Source: an uncultured Oscillospiraceae bacterium
GTDB lineage: Bacteria > Bacillota > Clostridia > Oscillospirales > Oscillospiraceae
Direction: 5' to 3'
DNA: 9,445 nucleotides
NCBI GenBank assembly: GCA_904398675.1
Contig: CAJFPI010000100.1
Coordinates: 1-9,445 of the forward strand
Shown here: one piece after another, positions 1 to 6,612 of the stretch
How the letters are laid out: each line of letters starts with the position of its first letter
How positions within the stretch are numbered: the stretch's first letter is position 1
Translations under genes and position numbers: made by a program
Notes under the pieces: model-generated
What the model was told of the DNA's origin: nothing
Database searches by the model: none
The model's input: only the letters and a program-made list of their open reading frames with translations

Positions 1-1
1 C

Positions 2-625
2 GCCATGGATATCGCCACGGCGGTAATTGACTCCATCCATTCCACCGCCTTTTCCCACTCCCGGGTCTTCATTGTGGAGATCATGGGCCACAAGGCCGGG
101 TGGCTGACGCTCTATGCCGGCATCGCCTCCGGGGCGGATGTGATTGTGATTCCGGAGATCCCCTATTCGGCGGAGAAGATCGCCGAGGCGATCCGGCGGC
201 GGCAGGAGAGCGGCAAGCAGTTCTCCATCCTGGCCGTGGCGGAGGGGGCCATCAGCCAGGCGGAGGCGAAGATGAGCAAGAAGGAGTTCAAAAACACCCG
301 GACGGCCATGGCCTATCCCTCTGTCTCCTACCGCATGGCGGATGAGCTGCGCTCCCTCACCGGGCAGGAGATCCGGGTGACCATCCCCGGCCACTATCAG
401 CGGGGCGGCATTCCCTGCGCGGCGGACCGGGTGCTGACCAGCCGATTCGGTGTGGCGGCGGCGGAGCTGATCCGGGAGAAGAAGTTTGGGTATATGGTGG
501 CGCTGCAAAATGATCAGGTGGTTCCTGTGCCGCTGAAGGAGGTGGCGGGAAAGCTGAAGACAGTCCCGCCGGACTGCGAGCTGGTGAAGGCCGCCCGCGC
601 CTTGGGCCTCAGCATGGGGGACTGA
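2..625 (+). CDS. pfkA: 6-phosphofructokinase, C-terminal part (5' end outside window)
   Basis: This is the C-terminal ~207 residues of a phosphofructokinase, which phosphorylates fructose 6-phosphate to fructose 1,6-bisphosphate in glycolysis (cytoplasmic). The frame is open from the first bases. The ATG at position 5 is internal, because the protein begins inside the region just before the substrate-binding MGHKAGW motif (about residues 28-34 of the fragment). That motif is followed by a GADVIVIPEIPY stretch, and later by GHYQRGG and a DRVLTSRFG segment, all typical of the family. The W in MGHKAGW resembles the mixed-substrate/PPi-type subgroup rather than E. coli PfkA. The residues that decide ATP versus pyrophosphate use lie in the missing N-terminal half, so the phosphoryl donor cannot be assigned here. 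Full-length relatives are about 360 residues, so roughly 150 are missing. The gene ends with TGA at 623-625 and is followed by a strong terminator. The family call is secure; the symbol is by family only. Confidence 0.93.
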   Translation, partial: AMDIATAVIDSIHSTAFSHSRVFIVEIMGHKAGWLTLYAGIASGADVIVIPEIPYSAEKIAEAIRRRQESGKQFSILAVAEGAISQAEAKMSKKEFKNTRTAMAYPSVSYRMADELRSLTGQEIRVTIPGHYQRGGIPCAADRVLTSRFGVAAAELIREKKFGYMVALQNDQVVPVPLKEVAGKLKTVPPDCELVKAARALGLSMGD

Positions 626-657
626 CTGCGGGACCGCCGGAGACATATGGAAGAGGA

Positions 658-692
658 ATGCCCTGCGCTCGATAAGAGCGCAGGGCATTTTT
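658..692 (+). terminator. Intrinsic terminator after phosphofructokinase
   Basis: A perfect 13-bp stem (658-670 with 676-688) closes a 5-nt GATAA loop and runs into a TTTTT tract at 688-692. It lies 33 nt after the phosphofructokinase stop. The LysR-family gene converges from the other side and ends at 703, so the hairpin may also slow that transcript, but the minus-strand side (TTTCCTCTT) is a poor U-tract. Confidence 0.9.
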
Positions 693-702
693 GCAGGGCG
701 GC

Positions 703-1596
703 CTAGCGGATCATATTGCCCTCTGTCAGGCGGCTGGGGTTATACCGCTGGAAGGCCAGATCCATCAGGGACTTGGTATGGGGGCCGATCCGGCTGGGGG
801 AGGGGGTGACCAGATAGGTGTGGAGATAGATCTCCTCCATCAGCTCCGGCACGCGGACCAGTGTCCCGTCCTCCAGGTCTCTTTTGATATAGGGGTAGGG
901 CAGAAAGGCGATCCCCCGGTTATACAGCAGCAGCTGGCGGATGGTGTTGAGATCGCCCACCATCATAAGGGAGGAAAACGCCCGGTCAAAATCTACGCCC
1001 ACCGTCTGCAGGGTCTCCCGCACCACCGGCAGGGTATTGGAGCTGACCAGCCTGGGCAGCCCCGGCTGCTGCTGAGCAGAGAAGTAGGTGGGGGAGGAGA
1101 CGAACACCAGGGGCAGCGTGCAGAGATAGGAGGCAGAGACGTTTTCCGGCCGGTAGCCGCACTCGGAGAGGAAGGCGATGTCGCAGGTGTTGGCTGAGAG
1201 CCTGGACAGCGCCACGTCTACAGTCAGCTTGCTGTACTCCAGCTCCACAGCCGGATACAGAGCGACAAACTCCTGGAGGATATTGTGCATCAGGCACAGG
1301 TCGGAGGCCTCGCTGGCCCCCACCCGCAGCCGGGACTGGTGGACAGCGGACATGGCGGCCAGGGCCTCGTCGTAGAGCCGCATGAACTGCTTGGCATAGG
1401 CTAAAAACAGCTCCCCCTGCTCCGTCAGCTCGATGCCGTGGGGCGTACGGAGATAGAGCTTGGTGTGGAACTCCCGCTCCAGGGCCTCCATATGCCCGAA
1501 AATCGTGGAGTGGGAGTAGTTGAGGGCCTGGGCGGTCTGGGCCATGTTTTTTGTCTGGGCGGCTGTGATAAAGGAGATCAGCTGCTTGACCTGCAT
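703..1596 (-). CDS. LysR-family transcriptional regulator
   Basis: A 297-residue protein of the usual LysR-type length. Residues about 1-60 form the winged helix-turn-helix: AAQTKNMAQTAQALNYSHST (about 12-31) contains the helix-turn-helix, followed by the characteristic wing ending in ELTEQGELFL (about 56-65). The linker helix runs to about residue 88, and the rest (from about RLRVGASE at 89) is the periplasmic-binding-protein-like effector domain. The start is fixed by AGGAGG (complement of 1603-1608) six bases before the ATG. The gene is transcribed away from the hydantoinase-type gene at 1830, and the gap between them contains promoters and dyad symmetry. By the usual arrangement for this family, it probably represses itself and activates the divergent gene in response to a small ligand related to that enzyme's substrate. 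The HTH is less conserved than in textbook members (IFGHME where VSxxIxxLE is common), but the overall fit is clear. The ligand is unknown. Confidence 0.93.
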   Translation of the reverse strand: MQVKQLISFITAAQTKNMAQTAQALNYSHSTIFGHMEALEREFHTKLYLRTPHGIELTEQGELFLAYAKQFMRLYDEALAAMSAVHQSRLRVGASEASDLCLMHNILQEFVALYPAVELEYSKLTVDVALSRLSANTCDIAFLSECGYRPENVSASYLCTLPLVFVSSPTYFSAQQQPGLPRLVSSNTLPVVRETLQTVGVDFDRAFSSLMMVGDLNTIRQLLLYNRGIAFLPYPYIKRDLEDGTLVRVPELMEEIYLHTYLVTPSPSRIGPHTKSLMDLAFQRYNPSRLTEGNMIR

Positions 1597-1637
1597 CCCA
1601 TTCCTCCTCTCTCCGGAAATAAACTTCCTGTTTTTAC

Positions 1638-1666
1638 ACTATAGCACGGGAAGAGGAAAAAGTAAA
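1638..1666 (-). promoter_or_regulatory. Candidate promoter of the LysR-family gene
   Basis: On the minus strand a -35 box TTTACT (1666-1661) and a -10 box TATAGT (1643-1638) are separated by 17 bases. The -10 is preceded by TGC, giving an extended -10 element. Transcription would start about 35 nt before the ATG. Prediction from sequence only. Confidence 0.6.
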
Positions 1667-1690
1667 TCGGGGGGCGTGGGGCAGCGGCAT

Positions 1691-1733
1691 AGAATTTAAA
1701 ATATTCAAATTCTGAAAAAACTAATTCGAATTA
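1691..1733. promoter_or_regulatory. Candidate LysR-type operator with two dyads
   Basis: An AT-rich island in GC-rich DNA. The upstream dyad has 7-bp perfect arms, AGAATTT (1691-1697) and AAATTCT (1707-1713), around a 9-bp spacer, and contains a centred T-N11-A (T1696, A1708). The downstream element is a perfect 12-bp palindrome TAATTCGAATTA (1722-1733) that overlaps the candidate -35 box of the plus-strand gene; it also contains a T-N11-A (1722/1734). If transcription begins about seven bases after the -10 box (near 1766), the dyad centres fall near -64 and -38. These are the classical positions of the recognition and activation sites in LysR-regulated promoters. Binding by the neighbouring regulator is inferred. 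Confidence 0.65.
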
Positions 1734-1759
1734 ACACTATGGGAAACCTGTGGTACCAT
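1731..1759 (+). promoter_or_regulatory. Candidate promoter of the hydantoinase-type gene
   Basis: The -35 box TTAACA (1731-1736) and -10 box TACCAT (1754-1759) are 17 bases apart, and TGG just before the -10 provides an extended -10 element. The imperfect boxes fit a promoter needing an activator. The 5' leader would be about 64 nt, ending in the GGAGGAG ribosome-binding site at 1814-1820. Confidence 0.55.
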
Positions 1760-1829
1760 GGAGACAGGAAGAACAGAAAAATTGTGGGATTTGAACGAAA
1801 TTTTACAAGAATTGGAGGAGTGAACAGCT

Positions 1830-3299
1830 ATGCGCGTCCTGGTGAAAAATGGTACCATCGTTACAGCGGAAAACGAGTACAAGGCGGACATCCTGATCGA
1901 GGGGGAGAAGATCGCCGCCATCGGCATGCATTTTGACGGCCCCTTTGACCGGGAGATCGATGCGGAGGGGATGTATGTCCTGCCCGGCGGCGTGGACAAC
2001 CACGCCCACTTCGAGGCACTCAACACCGACGGCGTCACCACCAACGAGCCCTATGAGACCACCTGGGTGGCCCTTCAGGGCGGCACCACCACCATCGTGG
2101 ACTTCTGCACCAACGAGCCGGGGATGAATCTGGTGGACTCGGTGAATTACCGCCTGAATGTCCGCGCCAAGGGCAAGGTGGCGCCGGATATCGCCCTCCA
2201 CGCCTGCTGCACCGACTATACGGATGAGACCCTCTCCGAGATCCCCAAGCTGGTGGAGATGGGCGTGCCGTCCATGAAACTGTTCATGGCCTACAAGGGC
2301 ACGTCCCTCTACATGGACGACATGAAACTGCTCAACTGCCTGGAGGCCGCCCAGAAGTGCGGCATGCTGATGATGGTCCACGCGGAGAACCCGGACGTTC
2401 TGGACAAGTGCCGCAACGACGCCGCGGCCGCCGGCCACTATGAGGCTAAGTACCACTACATGACCCGTCCGCCCTACGGCGAGGCAGAGGCGGTTTCACG
2501 GGCCATCCGGTTTGCCGATGCGGTGAAGTGCCCCATGTGCATTGTCCATGTCAGCTGCATCGAGGCCGGCGAGGAGATCCGCCGGGCCCGGGCGGAGGGG
2601 AAGGCCATCATCGGCGAGACCTGCCCCCACTACCTGGTGCTGGATAAGCACAAGATGGACCACCCCGACTGGCATGTGGCGGCCCGGTGGATCTGCTCCC
2701 CCGCCCTGCGGGACAAGGAGAACCAGGACTACCTGTGGAAGGCGCTGAACGAGGACTGGCTGTCTGTCTGCGGCTCCGACAACTCCGGAACGCCCCAGGC
2801 CCAGAAGGACTGGGGCTGGGATGAGGAGAACCAGCGCTTTGACTTCCGCAAGGTCCCCAACGGCTGCCCCGGCGCAGGCGACCGGCTCAACGCCCTGTGG
2901 ACCTATGGCGTGGAGGCCGGCCGCATGACCCGGCAGAAGTTTGTGGATGTGTGCTGCACCCTCCCCGCAAAGCTCAACGGCATCTTCCCCCGCAAGGGGA
3001 CTATCGCCGTGGGCTCTGACGCGGACCTGGTGCTCTTTGACCCCACCTACCGGGGGACCATCACCCTGGAGACCAACCCTACCGGTGTGGACTACAACGT
3101 GTTCGAGGGCCTGGAGCAGAAGGGCCGGGCGGATACGGTGCTGCTGCGCGGAAACGTGGTGGTGGAGAAGGGCAAGTACCTCGGCGAGATCAAAGAGGTG
3201 GTCATGGACGGCATCACCTACCTGGGCGCCACCGGCGGACAGGGTAAGTTCATCCCCGGCAAGCCCTACGGCCTGGGCTATGACCTGCTGAAAAAATAA
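1830..3299 (+). CDS. hydA: D-hydantoinase/dihydropyrimidinase-type cyclic amidohydrolase
   Basis: A 489-residue amidohydrolase-superfamily enzyme that hydrolyses a cyclic amide ring, such as a dihydropyrimidine or 5-substituted hydantoin, to an N-carbamoyl amino acid. The metal centre of the family is visible: HxH at 58/60 (in GGVDNHAHF), the lysine carbamylated in relatives at 150 (SMKLFMAYKG), His184 (VHAEN), His240 (VHVSC) and Asp317. Substrate-contact positions also match: Tyr155, Ser290 (ICSPALR) and Asn344 (PNGCPG). The C-terminal GTIAVGSDADLVLFD segment is typical. The start is supported by GGAGGAG nine bases upstream. One departure stands out: Asp317 is followed by Asn-Ser-Gly where dihydropyrimidinases and hydantoinases usually have His-Cys-Pro-Phe, and the adjacent loop (about 321-340) carries a few extra residues. 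The substrate may therefore be non-standard. No carbamoylase or transporter is nearby; only the divergent LysR regulator is linked. Related enzymes also occur in bacterial purine-breakdown clusters, so that role is possible. Confidence 0.9.
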   Translation: MRVLVKNGTIVTAENEYKADILIEGEKIAAIGMHFDGPFDREIDAEGMYVLPGGVDNHAHFEALNTDGVTTNEPYETTWVALQGGTTTIVDFCTNEPGMNLVDSVNYRLNVRAKGKVAPDIALHACCTDYTDETLSEIPKLVEMGVPSMKLFMAYKGTSLYMDDMKLLNCLEAAQKCGMLMMVHAENPDVLDKCRNDAAAAGHYEAKYHYMTRPPYGEAEAVSRAIRFADAVKCPMCIVHVSCIEAGEEIRRARAEGKAIIGETCPHYLVLDKHKMDHPDWHVAARWICSPALRDKENQDYLWKALNEDWLSVCGSDNSGTPQAQKDWGWDEENQRFDFRKVPNGCPGAGDRLNALWTYGVEAGRMTRQKFVDVCCTLPAKLNGIFPRKGTIAVGSDADLVLFDPTYRGTITLETNPTGVDYNVFEGLEQKGRADTVLLRGNVVVEKGKYLGEIKEVVMDGITYLGATGGQGKFIPGKPYGLGYDLLKK

Positions 3300-3320
3300 G
3301 AAAGAGGCAGGCCCCCTGCT

Positions 3321-3365
3321 GAAAAGCAAGCGCCCGCTCCTAAAAAAGGAGCGGACGCTCTTTTC
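3321..3365. terminator. Bidirectional intrinsic terminator between convergent genes
   Basis: The core stem pairs 3329-3341 with 3347-3359 around an A-rich loop. The one C-A mismatch in the plus-strand RNA becomes a G-U wobble in the minus-strand RNA. Outer arms GAAAAG (3321-3326) and CTTTTC (3360-3365) extend the stem past a 2-nt bulge and supply short U-tracts in both directions. It separates the hydantoinase-type gene (stop at 3299) from the convergent DUF554 gene (stop at 3391). Confidence 0.85.
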
Positions 3366-3390
3366 GTGCCTTCCGGGGAATGATATTGAT

Positions 3391-4086
3391 TTAGAGAAAG
3401 CGGCAGTAGAGGATGGGGAAGAACATAGCGGGGATGAAGTTGGCCAGGCGCAGGTGGAGCACCCCCAGCATGTCCAGGGCCAGGGCAAAGAGCAGCAGGG
3501 AGCCCACCGAGTTCATCTCCGCGATCACCGCATCGCCTAAAAAGGGCTGGGCCGCCGCGGCCAGCAGGGCGATGGCCCCCTGATAGAGAAAGACGGGGAC
3601 GGCGGAGAACAGCACCCCGGCGCCCATGGAGGAGGCAAACACCAGGGCCAGCACCGTGTCCATCACCGCCTTGGCAAAGAGGGTGCTGTGGTCCTCGATG
3701 AGGCCGGAATCCAAAGAGCCCTTGATGGCCATGGTGCCCACGCAGAAGAGAAGGGTGGCGGAGAGAAAGCCCTGGGAGAAGGCGCCGCTCTGGCCGTGGC
3801 TGAACCGCTTTTCCAGCGCATTGCCCAGGGATGTCATTTTACCGTCCAGATTGATCCATTCCCCGATGATCGCGCCGGAGACCAGGGATAAGACGATGAC
3901 CAGAACCTTGCTGCCATCCAGCATGCCGGAGAAGGCCACGTACAGCACGCTCAACCCCACGCCCTTGAGCACCATGTCGCTGAACCGCTCCGGGATCCCC
4001 TGTTTCCAGAGCTTGTGGGCGGCGAGGCCGGCGGCGCCGCCGGCCAGAATGCCCAGGGCGTTCACAATCGTTCCTGTCAGTACCAT
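3391..4086 (-). CDS. DUF554 family integral membrane protein
   Basis: A 231-residue, strongly hydrophobic protein with about seven membrane segments (roughly 5-24, 38-56, 60-76, 107-123, 144-165, 167-185 and 194-228). The family signature is clear: GTIVNALGILAGG at the N-terminus, LLFCVGTMAIKGSL (about 112-125), and a long conserved stretch from DTVLALVFASS (143) to VPVFLYQG (163-170). This is the DUF554 family (E. coli YqgA, B. subtilis YdfK), whose members are membrane proteins without an established transport function. Its ATG overlaps the last codons of the upstream tcdA-like gene (ATGGTACTGA, stop at 4077-4079), and a GGGGAGGGG ribosome-binding site sits inside that gene, so translation is probably coupled and the two genes share a transcript. 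It ends at a bidirectional terminator. The family call is firm; the function is unknown. Confidence 0.93.
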   Translation of the reverse strand: MVLTGTIVNALGILAGGAAGLAAHKLWKQGIPERFSDMVLKGVGLSVLYVAFSGMLDGSKVLVIVLSLVSGAIIGEWINLDGKMTSLGNALEKRFSHGQSGAFSQGFLSATLLFCVGTMAIKGSLDSGLIEDHSTLFAKAVMDTVLALVFASSMGAGVLFSAVPVFLYQGAIALLAAAAQPFLGDAVIAEMNSVGSLLLFALALDMLGVLHLRLANFIPAMFFPILYCRFL

Positions 4087-4814
4087 TTGTTCCCCTCCCC
4101 GGGGCGCAGCCCCTCCGTCAGCGCCATCACCACCGCGCCCCCCAGCATCAGTCCTGCCGCTGCCGGCACCCAGGCCACGCTGCCCGGGACGCTGCGGCGG
4201 CCCGGGGGAGGCGCTTCCAGGGGAAGGCAGGGCTGGGGCTCCTCCGGGCTGTAGACCACCTTCAGGTGCCGGATGCCCAGCCGCCCCAGCTCCCGGCGCA
4301 GCACCCGGGCCAGGGGACAGCCTCTGGTCTTGCCGAGGTCCGTCACCTGCAGCTGGGTGGGGTCCAGCTTGTTGCCGGTCCCCAGGGCGGAGATGATGGG
4401 GATTTCCCGGTCCAAAGCCGTACAGATCAGATCGATCTTGCAGGAGACCAGGTCGATGGCGTCTACCACATAGTCGTAGCTGTCCCAGAACCGTTCCCGG
4501 TCTGCCGCGGTATAGGTGCCGACGATGGGGCGGATCCGGCAGGCGGGGGAGATGTCCAGCAGCCGCCGCGCCGTGACCTCCGCCTTGGGCTGCCCCAGGG
4601 TGGAGTGCAGCGCCCCCAGCTGGCGGTTCAGGTTGCTTTCGGAATAGGTGTCCTGGTCCACGAGAGTCAACATGCCTACGCCGGAGCGGACCAGCACCTC
4701 GGCGGCATAGCTGCCCACTCCCCCCAGGCCGAAGACGGCCACATGGCAGCGCTGCAGCCGTTCCATGGCCGCCTGGCCCAGCAGCATTTCGCTGCGCAGC
4801 AGCAGTTCATCCAT
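4077..4814 (-). CDS. tcdA: tRNA threonylcarbamoyladenosine dehydratase (TcdA/CsdL-like)
   Basis: A 245-residue member of the E1-like ThiF/MoeB/HesA superfamily. TcdA uses ATP to dehydrate t6A at position 37 of ANN-decoding tRNAs into cyclic t6A. Visible motifs: the nucleotide-binding GLGGVGS (29-35), acidic LVDQD (51-55), SNLNRQ (60-65) containing the family arginine, VVDAIDLVSCK (116-126), ALGTGNKLDP (143-152), and the C-terminal GSVAWVPAAAGLMLGG (211-226) that matches the family's closing helix. The start is placed at 4814 (MDELLLRSEM) because GGAGGG (complement of 4822-4827) lies seven bases upstream. The longer in-frame start at 4889 would run translation through the upstream terminator hairpin, and its extra 25 residues look unlike the family. 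It overlaps the DUF554 gene by ten bases. No convincing promoter is visible in the 34 nt between the terminator and this start. CsdL-type sulfur-transfer relatives are the main alternative. Confidence 0.9.
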   Translation of the reverse strand: MDELLLRSEMLLGQAAMERLQRCHVAVFGLGGVGSYAAEVLVRSGVGMLTLVDQDTYSESNLNRQLGALHSTLGQPKAEVTARRLLDISPACRIRPIVGTYTAADRERFWDSYDYVVDAIDLVSCKIDLICTALDREIPIISALGTGNKLDPTQLQVTDLGKTRGCPLARVLRRELGRLGIRHLKVVYSPEEPQPCLPLEAPPPGRRSVPGSVAWVPAAAGLMLGGAVVMALTEGLRPGEGNKWY

Positions 4815-4848
4815 TGAAAATCCCTCCGTTTCAGCGATCCCTCTGCGC

Positions 4849-4881
4849 AAAAAAACCGGCCCTGCGCGGCAGGGCCGGTTT
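4849..4881 (-). terminator. Intrinsic terminator after the parvulin-type isomerase gene
   Basis: A perfect 13-bp stem (4853-4865 with 4869-4881) with a 3-nt loop. On the minus strand it runs straight into seven T residues (4855-4849). It lies 18 nt after the isomerase stop and only 34 nt before the tcdA-like start. Confidence 0.92.
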
Positions 4882-4899
4882 CCGTGCAATAGGAAAGGG

Positions 4900-6426
4900 T
4901 TATCTCCCTACATATCCCATGCCTTTCTCGTGGGTAACTGCCTCATAAGGGGCGACCAGATCGTCCTCCCAGGCGGTGAGGTCCTCGCTGCGGAGGCTGT
5001 CCTCAGCGGTGAGATACCACTCCGGCTGATCATCGCCCACGAAGTACATAATGTGATACCCGTAGGTGGTGTGAATAATGGCGGTGTCGCCGCTCTGCCG
5101 GGCGTCGTCAAAGCACCACGCGTCAAACTCTGTCACGGTCTGGTCCTTGACCACATGGTAGTAGCCGCCGTCAGAGGCGGTGCTGTCCTGGGAGTACTCC
5201 CGGGCCAAATCGGCAAAGCCATCCTCGGTGCCGTCCCACATGGCGAGGACTTCCTCGGCGCGGGCCTCGATCTCCTCGTCCATGGGTACCACATCGTCCG
5301 CTACATCCACGCTGTCCTCGGTAATGAGAATGTGACGGACGTTTACGGTCTTTGTCTCATCCAGATAGCGGTTGAGGAAAACGACAACATAGATGGTGCT
5401 GTTGTCCTCGTCCTCAATGATGGTGGTGTCGCCGGCCTGGCGGCCATCCTCAAAGCACCACTCCACATACGCGCCGGTGCTGCTGTTGCTGGCGCCCTCG
5501 GAATAGGAGTAGGTGGCGTTGTCGAAGTCCTCGGCCACAGTTTCCAGATCCTCGCCCGCGTCATAGGAGTCCAAAATCAGCTGGGCGGTATCCTGTGCAC
5601 TGCTCCAGGCTGCGGCAGTCTCCTCCTCGGTGGGCTCCACCGTGTTGCCCTCCTCATCCTCGGTGCTCTCGGCGCTGCCGTCGATGGTGACCAGCATATA
5701 CTCTACCTTCTCGTAGGCGGCGGGATCCGCCTCGTAGACGGCCTGCACCTCATCTGCGGTATAGGTCAGACTGTCGGAATAGGCAGTGGCGTAGGCGGAG
5801 GCCAGCACGCTGTCACGGACATTTTTCTCATAGCAGTCCGTGGTCATCAGGTTGCCATAGACACTCTTGAGATAAGAGCTGTAGGAGGAGCCGTTGGAGG
5901 AGGCGGAGGACTTCATGGAGTCAATGGCGTCTGTGATGGAGGCCTCATCGTCCTCAGAGAGGGTGAACCCCTCCTCCTCAGCGGCAGCTTTGGCTGCGGT
6001 CACATACCGCATCATCTCCACAGCCTGCTCCTTGAAATACTCGTCCCAGGTCTGGGCATCCTCCTCGGTGCTGCCCCAGGCGGCCTGGTCCTTAAAGGAG
6101 GAGTTGAGATCCAGGCCGATCATGGAGGTGTAGCCGTAGGAGGAGGCGTAAACCTCGTTGAGGGCCTGATAGTAGTAGTAGCTCAGGTCGGCGGCGGTAT
6201 AGGTGTCGTCCCCGATGGTAACGGCGGTCTCATTGCGCTGGAAGATACCGCTGTTGTATACCACAAGGAGGACGGCGATTATGACAAACAAAACAGCGAT
6301 AGAGGCATAGAGAATATTGCTCCTGCGCTCTGCAGCCTTTCGCTCCGCCGCACGGGCAGCCTTCTTGCTGACAGCCCCGCTGGCCTGAGATTCTTGGCGC
6401 TTTTTACGCTCTCTGGATGCACTCAT
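4900..6426 (-). CDS. Membrane-anchored parvulin-type peptidyl-prolyl isomerase (PrsA/SurA-like)
   Basis: A 508-residue extracytoplasmic foldase. Residues 1-36 are rich in Lys/Arg (cytoplasmic side), one membrane helix spans about 37-57, and the remainder, very acidic, should lie outside. There is no lipobox cysteine, so this is a single-pass anchored protein rather than a lipoprotein like Bacillus PrsA. Residues about 66-235 form a SurA/PrsA-like chaperone region. About 361-465 is a parvulin domain with VRHIL (363-367), SDGG (418-421) and YGYHI (455-459). About 240-355 looks like an earlier, degenerate copy: it shares WCFEDGRQAGDTTII with WCFDDARQSGDTAII of the second copy but lacks both histidine motifs. 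Start choice: three ATGs lie close together (6435, 6432, 6426). AAAGGA (complement of 6437-6442) is best spaced for the one at 6426; 6435 would give 511 residues. The neighbouring class A PBP is a plausible client. It has its own promoter and terminator. Confidence 0.88.
   Translation of the reverse strand: MSASRERKKRQESQASGAVSKKAARAAERKAAERRSNILYASIAVLFVIIAVLLVVYNSGIFQRNETAVTIGDDTYTAADLSYYYYQALNEVYASSYGYTSMIGLDLNSSFKDQAAWGSTEEDAQTWDEYFKEQAVEMMRYVTAAKAAAEEEGFTLSEDDEASITDAIDSMKSSASSNGSSYSSYLKSVYGNLMTTDCYEKNVRDSVLASAYATAYSDSLTYTADEVQAVYEADPAAYEKVEYMLVTIDGSAESTEDEEGNTVEPTEEETAAAWSSAQDTAQLILDSYDAGEDLETVAEDFDNATYSYSEGASNSSTGAYVEWCFEDGRQAGDTTIIEDEDNSTIYVVVFLNRYLDETKTVNVRHILITEDSVDVADDVVPMDEEIEARAEEVLAMWDGTEDGFADLAREYSQDSTASDGGYYHVVKDQTVTEFDAWCFDDARQSGDTAIIHTTYGYHIMYFVGDDQPEWYLTAEDSLRSEDLTAWEDDLVAPYEAVTHEKGMGYVGR
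5074..5460 (-). repeat. Internal protein duplication: two WCF..GDT parvulin modules
   Basis: Within the isomerase, codons for WCFEDGRQAGDTTII (5416-5460) and WCFDDARQSGDTAII (5074-5118) match at 11 of 15 residues and occupy the same place in two consecutive parvulin-like domains, 114 residues apart. This indicates an old in-gene domain duplication. Only the C-terminal copy keeps the HIL and GYHI motifs. Confidence 0.75.
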
Positions 6427-6484
6427 GGTCATCATGTCCTTTCACGTTTACTTCTTTTAGAGTCCATTCTCCAAAACACACAAC

Positions 6485-6513
6485 ATTATACCGTAAAGCA
6501 GCCGGAACTGCAA
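6485..6513 (-). promoter_or_regulatory. Candidate promoter of the isomerase gene
   Basis: On the minus strand a perfect TATAAT (6490-6485) lies 17 bases after TTGCAG (6513-6508), a half-matching -35 box. It sits between the PBP terminator and the isomerase start and predicts a leader of about 50 nt. No other regulatory structure is visible there. Confidence 0.65.
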
Positions 6514-6575
6514 GGAAAACCTGTGAAGAAAACAGGAAATTTACAATTATTTTGTTTCTCTCCCGGCCTGCCCGG

Positions 6576-6610
6576 AAAAATGCCGGCCCCGCATGGAGCG
6601 GGACCGGCAT
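6576..6610 (-). terminator. Intrinsic terminator after the class A PBP gene
   Basis: A 13-bp stem (6580-6592 with 6598-6610) with an ATGGA-type loop; the single imperfect pair is a G-U wobble in the minus-strand RNA. It is followed on the minus strand by a short T-tract (6580-6576). It begins only two bases past the PBP stop codon (6613-6615), so ribosomes finishing the gene could interfere with hairpin formation. Confidence 0.85.
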
Positions 6611-6612
6611 AC

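Noticed and set aside
5..7. ATG at position 5 as the true start of the phosphofructokinase
   Set aside because: The family's N-terminal nucleotide and substrate motifs are missing, and the frame stays open to the left edge, so the gene begins outside the window.
2496..3488. A 330-codon minus-strand frame across the hydantoinase-type gene and the terminator
   Set aside because: It is antisense to a well-supported enzyme, runs through the terminator into the DUF554 gene, and shows no family motif.
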